Source of the DNA: REEB95 sp963810055
Lineage (GTDB): Bacteria; Pseudomonadota; Alphaproteobacteria; ATCC43930; CGMCC-115725
Assembly (NCBI GenBank): GCA_963810055.1
Contig: CAWEME010000005.1
Location: 1-64,000, forward strand
Length of the DNA: 64,000 nt
Direction: 5' to 3'
Made by a program: the position numbers and the translations under genes. Shown here in pieces: positions 43,105 through 49,817 of this stretch. The notes under the pieces were generated by a model. It saw only the letters and a program-made list of their open reading frames with translations, was not told the DNA's origin and did not search any database. The stretch's first letter is position 1; the number at the start of each line of letters is the position of its first letter.

Positions 43105-43116
43105 GCCGCCCCCTTT
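43090..43116. terminator. Bidirectional hairpin terminator between the K+ channel and CHRD genes
   Basis: AAAGGGGGCGG at 43090-43100 pairs perfectly with CCGCCCCCTTT at 43106-43116, an 11-base-pair stem with a five-base loop that contains the channel's stop codon. A pyrimidine-rich tract follows on the plus strand and a T-run (CCTTTTTCC) on the minus strand, so it can end transcription from both convergent genes. Confidence 0.8.
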
Positions 43117-43140
43117 CTCTCCGTCCAAACGCGATCGGCT

Positions 43141-43608
43141 TTACATCGCGGGCGTGATCTGGCCGCGGATCTCGCCGGGCTTGTTGGCGGCGGTGTGGAT
43201 GTTGACGTAGGTCTTGCCCGTGCTCAGATCGTTGATCTGGGCGTCGGTCAGAACCGCCGAGCCGGTCATCGGATTGCTTGCCCACGGCGAGGGGCACTTC
43301 CACGCCGGCATTGGCGCCGGGCGCCGCCGGCCCGTGGATATGCGCCGCCACCGGGTCGCCGGTCAGGCCGCTATAGGTGACGGTCCAGGTCAGCGTCTTG
43401 GTCGCGGCGTCGAGTTTGAAATCGGCCGAACCCTTGCCGCCGCCCGGAACCGGCGGCACTTCCTGCGCGCCCGAGAGCGTGGCATGGAACGACTTGGCCA
43501 TGCTCGGCATGGCGGGCGTGGCTGCCGCCGCCATACTGCGCCTGGGCGCCAAGAAAAGCCGAAGGCGAGCAGAATGCCCGCGGCCAAACGAAGCGAATTC
43601 TTGATCAT
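43141..43608 (-). pseudogene. CHRD-domain secreted protein, frameshifted (paralogue A)
   Basis: CHRD domains are beta-rich modules first described in chordin; in bacteria they occur in secreted proteins of unknown role. The signal peptide (MIKNSLRLAAGILLAFGFS) shifts +1 into LGAQAQ, then +1 again near 43535-43555 into MAAAATPAMPSMAKSFHATLSG. The CHRD core reads through PVAAHIHGPAAPGANAG, then a third +1 shift near 43265-43280 leads to NPMTGSAVLTDAQIN and GEIRGQITPAM before the TAA. Three inserted bases keep the total divisible by three. The intact paralogue B lies 120 bases upstream on the same strand. Confidence 0.75.
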
Positions 43609-43730
43609 AGATCCTCCCTTGAAAACGCGGCGCTCGCGACCGCCCTGTTCCCTTACCACGGCCCGGAGACGGTAATGGGGACACAGGATCGTGAGCGCCG
43701 GTTTTCCGCTGGTTGCCGGTTATGGTCCGT

Positions 43731-44168
43731 TTACATCCCGTACGGCGCGAGCTGGCCGCGGATCTCGCCGCCCTTGTTCTTCGCCGTGTGGATGTTGATG
43801 TAGAGATTACCCGCCATCAGAGCGGCGATCTGCGGATCGGTGAGCACCGCCGAGCCGGTCATCGGATTGCTGCCCACTTTGAAGCCGATCAGTACGCCGG
43901 CATTGGCGCCGGGCGCCGCGGGGCCATGGATATGGGCGGCCACCGGCGGACCCGACAGGTTGCTGAAAGTCAGGTTCCAGGTGATGATATGGGTCGCGGT
44001 GTCGAGCTTGACGTCCGCCTGCCCGGCGCCCTTGCCCGGTACCGGCGGAAACTCTTGCGCGCCCGACAATGTCGCGTGGAACGACTTGACGCCGCCGGGC
44101 TGGACGCAGCCCGCGAGCGCCAGGCCGCCGGCCAGCAGGACGCAGGCGAAGAATGTTTGATAACGCAT
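43731..44168 (-). CDS. CHRD-domain lipoprotein (paralogue B)
   Basis: This intact 145-residue protein has a lipoprotein signal (FFACVLLAGGLALAGC, lipobox Cys near residue 21). A single CHRD domain follows: SFHATLSGAQEFPPVPG, PVAAHIHGPAAPGANAG, and SNPMTGSAVLTDPQI, ending YINIHTAKNKGGEIRGQLAPYGM. The conserved His in AHIHGPA and the final His/Glu/Arg segment are typical. The function of bacterial CHRD proteins is unknown; being anchored in the envelope is the only firm inference. The sequence is closely related to paralogue A, indicating a tandem duplication. Confidence 0.85.
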   Translation of the reverse strand: MRYQTFFACVLLAGGLALAGCVQPGGVKSFHATLSGAQEFPPVPGKGAGQADVKLDTATHIITWNLTFSNLSGPPVAAHIHGPAAPGANAGVLIGFKVGSNPMTGSAVLTDPQIAALMAGNLYINIHTAKNKGGEIRGQLAPYGM

Positions 44169-44288
44169 CGAAAACCCCTCCCTCTTGAGAAAGCGGCAAA
44201 ATGCCGCAAAAACCCTTTAGCATAGCCTTCGCGGCGAGGCCAGCACACATGATTGTTACCGCGTGCCGGGAGCGGCCCGCAAAGCGGC

Positions 44289-44327
44289 AAGAGCTTAGCC
44301 TCCGCCCGCAAGGGCGGAAGAGCTTAG
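44289..44327. repeat. Hairpin flanked by a direct repeat, upstream of the pot remnant
   Basis: AAGAGCTTAG occurs at 44289-44298 and 44318-44327. Between the copies a perfect seven-base stem TCCGCCC/GGGCGGA with a GCAA tetraloop spans 44301-44318. It lies in the spacer between CHRD paralogue B and the potF remnant. It could be a REP-like element or an RNA hairpin; no T-run follows. Confidence 0.6.
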
Positions 44328-44364
44328 ATTGACAAGGGGCGGGGCGCCGATTTTATTGCAGGGC

Positions 44365-44959
44365 ATGAGCGCGCGATTGACCGCCAAGGTCCGGGCCGGG
44401 GTCTGGGCCTGGGTCCTGGCCGCTGACGATCCTGGCCGCCGTAGCAGACGCGGCCGAGGAGAAGCGTCTCAATATCTACAACTGGTCCGACTACATCGCC
44501 GACAACACGGTGCCGGATTTCGAGAGGGCCACCGGCATCCAGGTCAATTACGACGTCTACGACAGCAACGAGACGCTGGAGGCGAAACTGCTGGCCGGGA
44601 ATTCCGGCTACGATCTGGTGGTGCCTTCGGCCATGCCTTATCTCGCGCGCCAGATCGAGGCCGGCATCTATCTCAAGCTCGACAAGTCGCGGCTCAAGAA
44701 CTACGCCAACCTCGATCCGCAGATTTCTGGCGGCGGCGGCCCATGCCGATCCGGGTAATCAATATGGCGTGCCTTACATGTGGGGCACCGACGGGCTCGG
44801 CTACAACCCGGCCCGGCCGCGACGACCTTGCCGATGGTGATCTTCTCCAGCGTGCGCATGGGCGTCAGCCCGCAGATCAACGCGCTGGCGACGCTGATCC
44901 TGCTGCTGGTGGCGGTGGTGGTGATCGCGGCGAGCCGGCTGATGAAGCCCAAAGCCTAA
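44365..44959 (+). pseudogene. potF-potI fusion remnant of a putrescine/spermidine ABC transporter
   Basis: The first part encodes the start of a PotF/PotD polyamine-binding protein: a signal region, EEKRLNIYNWSDYIADNTV, then DLVVPSAMPYLARQIEAGIYLKLDKS, and in the next frame QYGVPYMWGTDGLGYNPA. It carries +1 shifts near 44420 and 44727. At about 44815 the sequence jumps to the C-terminus of a PotI-type permease: ATTLPMVIFSSVRMGVSPQINALATLI, one last helix and a basic end. The remainder of potF, and whatever lay between (normally potG, potH and most of potI), is missing, a gap of about 3 kb. Either a deletion or an assembly misjoin. Confidence 0.8.
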
Positions 44960-45471
44960 GAGTCGTAGCTGACGACCGAACTGAAGGGCACGTCGAGCCG
45001 CTTGCGGCCGTTGAGGAAGCTCAGCTCGATGATGCAGGCCGAGGCCACGACGTCGCCGCCCACCTGGCGGCAGAGCTTGATGGCGGCCGCCAGCGTGCCC
45101 CCCGTGGCGAGCAGATCGTCCAGCACCACGACGCGGCTGCCCGGCTTGATCGCGTCGGCCTGGATCTCGATGGTGTCGTTGCCGTATTCGAGCTCATAGG
45201 TGAAGCGGATGGTGGCGCCGGGCAGCTTGCCCTTCTTGCGCACCATGACGAAGCCGCAGCCGAGTTCGAGCGCGAGCGGCGCCGCCACCAGGAAACCGCG
45301 GAATTCGATGCCGACCAGCAAATCCGGCTTGTGCGGTTTGAGGGAGGCTTCGAGCCGGCGCACGGTTTCCTGCCAGGCCCCGGCATGCGCCAGCAGCGTC
45401 GAGATGTCGTAGAACAGGATGCCCGGCTTCGGGAAATCCGGCACGCCGCGAATGTGTTTCTTGAGATCCAT
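44956..45471 (-). CDS. apt: Adenine phosphoribosyltransferase
   Basis: This 171-residue purine-salvage enzyme makes AMP from adenine and PRPP. The PRPP-binding loop VVVLDDLLATGGT lies near residue 115, preceded by LLVGIEFRGFLVAAPLA and MVRKKGKLPGAT. I chose the ATG at 45471 (MDLKKHIRGVPDFPKPGILFYD) because it is the normal family start; the frame is open 60 bases further. It is convergent with the pot remnant, the stop codons overlapping by three bases. Confidence 0.95.
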   Translation of the reverse strand: MDLKKHIRGVPDFPKPGILFYDISTLLAHAGAWQETVRRLEASLKPHKPDLLVGIEFRGFLVAAPLALELGCGFVMVRKKGKLPGATIRFTYELEYGNDTIEIQADAIKPGSRVVVLDDLLATGGTLAAAIKLCRQVGGDVVASACIIELSFLNGRKRLDVPFSSVVSYDS

Positions 45472-45508
45472 GGCACCCAACGCCCTCCCGCGATCCAATT
45501 CCGGCAGT

Positions 45509-46123
45509 TTAGCCGGAATTCCACGCCCCATGACAAGTCGAGAGAAAGCCTAGTTGGTTTGCAGCGCCGCCGGGCCGTCCGGGGCCGGCAGGCCGTTGTC
45601 GCGCATGCAGGCGCGCCGGTAATTCTCGCGCCTGGCGTTGCCTTCGAGCGTGTAGTCGGGGAATTTCTTGAACGCGGCGCGCATGCAGACATCGGCCATG
45701 TGCCATTTCTGCGCGCTTTCCTGCTCCTGCGAGCCGCCGGCATATGCGGCCGGCGGCGCCAAGGCCCACAACGCGGCGCAGAGCGCGAAAACAGGATGGC
45801 GGGAATTTCGGCGCCGCCCCAGCCGCGCCGGCGATGCCCTTCGGCAGATAGGCCAGGAGATAAAGCAGGATGGGCGCCGCAATCAGCAGGATCGACTTGC
45901 CTTGCTCGCGCCGCAGCAGGATCTGCGCCTGGGCCGCCGCCTCGGCCAGGCAGGTCTGGGCCGCGGGGCCGACGCGCTGGGCGCAGGAATCCTCGACATA
46001 CTCCTCGACCGACGTGACCCGTCCGTCGATGCGCAAGCCGTCGCCGAACTGCGGATAGATCCGCCACGTCATGGCGATCACCCAAACCGTCGCCAGCAGG
46101 AGAAAATAGCGTGAAAGCCGCAT
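45509..46123 (-). CDS. Small membrane protein of unknown function; reliable only in its first ~105 residues
   Basis: From the ATG at 46123 the product has an N-terminal helix (YFLLLATVWVIAMTW), a soluble stretch with two Cys (EYVEDSCAQRV, AQTCLAEAA) and a second helix (ILLIAAPILLYLLAYLP). After about 45800 this frame becomes Arg-rich and shadow-like, while the overlapping +1 frame (45550-45882) looks like real protein. The gene probably ends near 45800, or joins the next frame through a single-base insertion. No family recognised. Confidence 0.4.
   Translation of the reverse strand: MRLSRYFLLLATVWVIAMTWRIYPQFGDGLRIDGRVTSVEEYVEDSCAQRVGPAAQTCLAEAAAQAQILLRREQGKSILLIAAPILLYLLAYLPKGIAGAAGAAPKFPPSCFRALRRVVGLGAAGRICRRLAGAGKRAEMAHGRCLHARRVQEIPRLHARRQRQARELPARLHARQRPAGPGRPGGAANQLGFLSTCHGAWNSG
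45550..45882 (-). CDS. Small secreted Cys-containing protein of unknown function
   Basis: The credible part is a signal peptide (HPVFALCAALWALAPPAAYA) followed by about 65 residues with WHMADVCMRAAFKKFPDYTLEGNARRENYRRACMRDN, whose two cysteines could form a disulfide. The nominal ATG at 45882 lies inside the preceding membrane-protein gene and adds an Arg-rich leader that is unlikely to be native. The real start may have been lost with a frameshift. No family recognised. Confidence 0.5.
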   Translation of the reverse strand: MRRPSCFISWPICRRASPARLGRRRNSRHPVFALCAALWALAPPAAYAGGSQEQESAQKWHMADVCMRAAFKKFPDYTLEGNARRENYRRACMRDNGLPAPDGPAALQTN

Positions 46124-46186
46124 GGCGGGATGCAACGCCAATAGGCATATCTTGTCAATGAAGCCTTGGGCGTTTTTTCATGAAAT

Positions 46187-47392
46187 TCACGCAATCGCCG
46201 CGGCGCGCTTCACGCTCCAGATCATCGAACTCTTGAGCAGATAGTCTTTCTGTTGCTTGGGATCGGCGGCGATGCGCCGCAATTCCTCGAACCGCTCGGC
46301 GCGCAAGGCGGGATCGCGCTCCTCCAAGAGCTGCTTGTTGCGGATCGATTGCGCCTGCACGAATTCGACGTTGGCGCCGCGCCGCTGGCGGACGTAAAGA
46401 TCGAGCACGCTCTCGGGCGACTCGCCGCGCCACACCGCGGCCAGCTTCGGCGCCAGGTTGAAGGCGGCGTGCAGCGCGCCGTTGAGGCCGAAGGCGCCCA
46501 GCGGGTTGTTGAGATGCGCCGCGTCGCCCACCAGCAGGAACCGGCCGCGGCGGAAGTCGCTCGCCACCCGCTGATGCACGCGATAGGTCGATTTATGGAC
46601 GATGCCGTAGGGCCGGTCCCAAGGGAGGAAATTCTGCAAGCTGCGCTCGACGAAGCCGGCGTCGAGCACCTCTTCCTCGGGCAATTCGGCGTCGGTCGGG
46701 AACAGCACCCGCCACAATCCGGGCGGTCCCTCATGCGGCATCTTGAAGATCGCCGACCAATCGACCGGGTCGGAGACATAGGCGTTCATGGTGAAGCCCT
46801 CGGGCGCCAGGTCGCGGTCGATGCCGGCCACCAGGAAACGCTCGGGCCAGGTGAAGCCCTCGAAGGCGACGTTCATGCCGTGGCGCACCGCGCTCTTCCC
46901 GCCGTCGGCGCCGACCAGATGGCTGCCGCGCAGAGTTTCGATCCCGCCCGGGGTTTCGATCCGCGCCTTAACCCCGTCCGCATCCTGGGTCGCGTCGAGA
47001 AAGCGGTGGGCGAAACGCACCTTGCCGCCCAGCCCCTCGAAGCGCTTCAGCAGCAGCGGCGTCAGCTTGAATTGCTCGCAATGGAAACGGAAGGGGTAGG
47101 GGGTCACGTCGGCGATCAACGACAAATCCCACTCGACGATCACGCCTTCCTTGCGGCCGCGGATCTGCCAGCGCGGCACGCGATAGCCCAGGGACAGGAA
47201 TTCCGGGCCGACGCCGATGGTGTCGAGCATCTCGATGGTCGGCGGATGGAAGCTGCCGGCGCGCAGATCGCGCGGCAGTTTCGGCTCGGCTTCGAGCACC
47301 ACCACCTCCACGTCCTTGAGCACGAGCTGGGTCGCCACCGCCAGCCCGGCCGGTCCGCCGCCGACGACGATGACGGGATCGCGCGCCGCCAT
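46187..47392 (-). CDS. FAD-dependent aromatic-type monooxygenase
   Basis: This 401-residue flavoprotein of the PheA/TfdB/UbiH superfamily has the dinucleotide motif VIVVGGGPAGLAVA at the N-terminus, with the acidic end VVVLEAEP. The NADPH-linked DG motif appears as LVGADGGKSAVR near residue 160, and the FAD ribityl motif as LLVGDAAHLNNPLGAFGLN near 290. Such enzymes hydroxylate aromatic or quinone substrates. The substrate is unknown and neighbouring genes give no pathway. It is slightly short for TfdB (no C-terminal thioredoxin-like domain). Confidence 0.85.
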   Translation of the reverse strand: MAARDPVIVVGGGPAGLAVATQLVLKDVEVVVLEAEPKLPRDLRAGSFHPPTIEMLDTIGVGPEFLSLGYRVPRWQIRGRKEGVIVEWDLSLIADVTPYPFRFHCEQFKLTPLLLKRFEGLGGKVRFAHRFLDATQDADGVKARIETPGGIETLRGSHLVGADGGKSAVRHGMNVAFEGFTWPERFLVAGIDRDLAPEGFTMNAYVSDPVDWSAIFKMPHEGPPGLWRVLFPTDAELPEEEVLDAGFVERSLQNFLPWDRPYGIVHKSTYRVHQRVASDFRRGRFLLVGDAAHLNNPLGAFGLNGALHAAFNLAPKLAAVWRGESPESVLDLYVRQRRGANVEFVQAQSIRNKQLLEERDPALRAERFEELRRIAADPKQQKDYLLKSSMIWSVKRAAAIA

Positions 47393-47495
47393 TCCGTTTG
47401 TTCCTCCCTTTCGGAGGAAAAGAATAGACTGCGCTTCCCGCTGTCAACGCGATTTAGCGCGAAACATGACGCGGCATTGCGCCGCGCCGCGGCGG

Positions 47496-48119
47496 TCACA
47501 TCGGCGGCTTGACGCCGTGATATTCGACCGTGACCTGGGACGAGGCCAGGCTGCCGTCGTCCTTCTTGAGCGCGATCACGAACACGGCCTTGCCAGGCTG
47601 CAACATGCCGGGGTTGCCGGGCGCGTAGGTGACGATCGGTATATGGGGGCCGACGATCACCTCGGTGGGATTGCCCTTGTAGGTGAGGTTCAGGACACGG
47701 CCCGACGGGGCCTGGGCGATGCCGGTGACGATGGCGTTGGTCATCACGCTGTTGGGCGCCAGGTCCCAGGGCACTTGCAATTCGGGCACCACGCCGCGCT
47801 GGGCGGGAAGGAAGATGTGCACTTCGACGGCATGCAACTTGCCGTCCTTGCCCCTGAGCGAGGTCGAGGCGACGAAATCGCCGGTTTTGATGTTGGAGAG
47901 CCGCCGGCGCACCACCGTGCGCACGATATAATTGGGCGCGAGCGCGATGGTGGCCGAGCCGCCGCCGCGCGTCTTCACCACCAGGGTCTGGCCGTTGAGG
48001 CTGTCGATCGTGCCGCGAATGCGCACCGGGGTCGGCGCCGGCGCCGGCTGTTGCACGCAGGCGGGCAGGACCAGGGCGGCCATCAACGCCGCGATCAAAA
48101 AGGCGTTCTTCCTAGGCAT
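47496..48119 (-). CDS. Putative lipoprotein with repeated small beta domains
   Basis: This 207-residue protein has a lipoprotein signal (AFLIAALMAALVLPAC, Cys near residue 21) and a Pro-rich linker. Two related beta segments follow, RIRGTIDSLNGQTLVVKTRGGG and a later VTGIAQAPSGRVLNLTYKGN, resembling DUF5666-like tandem domains. The family assignment is tentative and the function unknown. I chose the ATG at 48119 because it gives a clean signal peptide. It is followed by a gap of about 100 bases to the monooxygenase gene. Confidence 0.7.
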   Translation of the reverse strand: MPRKNAFLIAALMAALVLPACVQQPAPAPTPVRIRGTIDSLNGQTLVVKTRGGGSATIALAPNYIVRTVVRRRLSNIKTGDFVASTSLRGKDGKLHAVEVHIFLPAQRGVVPELQVPWDLAPNSVMTNAIVTGIAQAPSGRVLNLTYKGNPTEVIVGPHIPIVTYAPGNPGMLQPGKAVFVIALKKDDGSLASSQVTVEYHGVKPPM

Positions 48120-48223
48120 CGATATGTCCCCCTTGAAGACCGTTGTTTCAACGCGATCAGGCCGCATTGCGCCTTCTACCATGCCCCCGGGCGGGGGCGC
48201 ACATCACAGCCGCTTGATCGGGC

Positions 48224-49018
48224 TTACGAGAACAGATTGGGGAAGATGGGCGGCGCCGAGGCGCGGCGCAGCCGGCCATAGGAGCGGATGCTGAACGGAA
48301 TCGAGCCGATATAGAGCCCGCCCACGATCAACAGCGTAATCCAGGGCTCGGTGGTGAGGAAGGCCGCCATCGCGGCCAGCAGCAGCAGCATCGGCAGCAC
48401 GAATTCGCGCCGGATGCGGAAGCTCTTGAAGGAGTAGGTGGGCACGCGGCTCACCATCAGCGCCGCCACCAGCGCGAGCACGACGCCGTTCAAAACCGGC
48501 GAGCGGAAGACATCGGCGTCGGTCTCGAAATAAACCATCATCGGCAGCATCACCAGCCCGGCGCCGGCCGGCGCCGGCACGCCGGTGAAGAAGTTGGTGA
48601 CGTAAGAAGGCAGGTCCGAGCCGAGCTGGGTGTTGAAGCGGGCGAGGCGCAACGCGCAGCACACCGTGAACAACAGCGCCAGCGCCCAGCCGATGCCGTG
48701 CAGCCCGTCCATGGTCCAGACGTAAAGCAAGGTCGCGGGCGCCACGCCGAAGCTGACGAAATCCGACAACGAATCGAGCTCGGCGCCGAAGGTCGAGGTG
48801 CCTTTCAGCAGCCGGGCGATGCGCCCGTCGATGCCGTCGAGCACGCCGGCGATGATGACGGCGCCGACGGCGGGCTGGAAGCGGCCGAGCAGCGCCAGGC
48901 GGATCGCGGTCATGCCGGCGCACAGCGCCAGCAGCGTCAGGATGTTCGGGATCAGCCGGTTGACCGAGAATCCGGCGATCGGCTTGACGCGCAGGCGGCG
49001 CGGGCGTCTCAGCGCCAT
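48224..49018 (-). CDS. pssA: CDP-diacylglycerol-serine O-phosphatidyltransferase PssA
   Basis: This 264-residue integral-membrane enzyme makes phosphatidylserine. The CDP-alcohol phosphotransferase motif DGIDGRIARLLKGTSTFGAELDSLSD lies near residue 66 as D..DG..AR........G...D...D, in two pieces: DGIDGRIAR and GAELDSLSD. About seven helices follow. Its product is the substrate of Psd, encoded immediately upstream, and the two together make phosphatidylethanolamine. The ATG is one base past the psd stop, indicating coupling. Confidence 0.95.
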   Translation of the reverse strand: MALRRPRRLRVKPIAGFSVNRLIPNILTLLALCAGMTAIRLALLGRFQPAVGAVIIAGVLDGIDGRIARLLKGTSTFGAELDSLSDFVSFGVAPATLLYVWTMDGLHGIGWALALLFTVCCALRLARFNTQLGSDLPSYVTNFFTGVPAPAGAGLVMLPMMVYFETDADVFRSPVLNGVVLALVAALMVSRVPTYSFKSFRIRREFVLPMLLLLAAMAAFLTTEPWITLLIVGGLYIGSIPFSIRSYGRLRRASAPPIFPNLFS

Positions 49019-49019
49019 G

Positions 49020-49703
49020 TCAGTGCACCACGCCCGGACGCGCGGCCTCGCGGGCGTTGAGATCGGCGATCACGGTCTCGCCGCCGATCATGCGCTGCCC
49101 TTTCACCGCGTAATGCGCCGCCGCCAGCGGCAAATAGAGATCGGCGCGGCTGCCGAAACGGATCAGGCCGAAGCGCTGGCCCGCCGCCACCTCTTGCCCT
49201 TCGATCAGGTTGCAGACGATCCGCCGCGCGATCAATCCGGCGATCTGCACCACGGCGATGTCGTTGTCCGCCGTCTTGAGGCGGATCGCCATGCGCTCGT
49301 TCTCGGCCGAGGCCTTGTCGAAGCTGGCGTTCAGGAATTTCCCTTTGCGGTAGGCGAGCTTCGTAACCTTGCCCGCGGCCGGGCAACGGTTGATGTGCAC
49401 GTCCAGAAGCGAGAGGAAAATGCCGATGCGTCTCATTGGGGCAGGTCCCATTTCGAGCTCGGCGGGCGGCGGCGCTTCGTCGACGGTCACGACCGTGCCG
49501 TCGGCCGGCGCCAGCACCAGCCCGGCGCGTTGCGGGCTCACGCGCCACGGATCGCGGAAGAAGGCGGCGCACCAGAGGGTGAGCGCCACGCCGATCCAGC
49601 CCAAGGGTCCGGCGAGCCAGAACAGGATCGCCGTCGCCGCCGCGAAGGCGGCGATGAAACGCCAGCCATCCGGGTGGATGGGCGGAAAGACGTTGCGCCA
49701 CAT
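49020..49703 (-). CDS. psd: Phosphatidylserine decarboxylase proenzyme
   Basis: This 227-residue pyruvoyl enzyme converts phosphatidylserine to phosphatidylethanolamine. The self-cleavage site is in LIRFGSRADLYLP near residue 188 (Gly-Ser), where Ser becomes the pyruvoyl group. VLAPADGTVV near residue 70 and FLSLLDVHINRCP are other family motifs. Two N-terminal helices (FIAAFAAATAILFWL and IGVALTLWCAAFF) anchor it. It belongs to the short, soluble-like Psd class. Confidence 0.95.
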   Translation of the reverse strand: MWRNVFPPIHPDGWRFIAAFAAATAILFWLAGPLGWIGVALTLWCAAFFRDPWRVSPQRAGLVLAPADGTVVTVDEAPPPAELEMGPAPMRRIGIFLSLLDVHINRCPAAGKVTKLAYRKGKFLNASFDKASAENERMAIRLKTADNDIAVVQIAGLIARRIVCNLIEGQEVAAGQRFGLIRFGSRADLYLPLAAAHYAVKGQRMIGGETVIADLNAREAARPGVVH

Positions 49704-49770
49704 AGAGGTGAAAATCCTCCTCCGAGGCCGGGAAATTAGCCGAAAAGACGCCTCCCGCCCACCCCTAAGA

Positions 49771-49817
49771 GGCCGGGCCCGGCCGCTTCGCCTCCCGGGG
49801 CCGGCGGTTTACCGGCC
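49771..49817. terminator. Two adjacent hairpins between psd and the DUF4159-operon 3' end
   Basis: A perfect 14-base palindrome GGCCGGGCCCGGCC lies at 49771-49784. A second stem, GGCCGG at 49799-49804 paired with CCGGCC at 49812-49817 (seven-base loop), covers the stop codon of the upstream minus-strand gene. Neither is followed by a T-run; they may end or attenuate the operon transcript before psd. Confidence 0.4.

Noticed and set aside
44365..44959. A single novel short fusion protein
   Set aside because: The two halves match different proteins of one known transporter and lie in different frames, so it is a remnant or misjoin, not a functional fusion.
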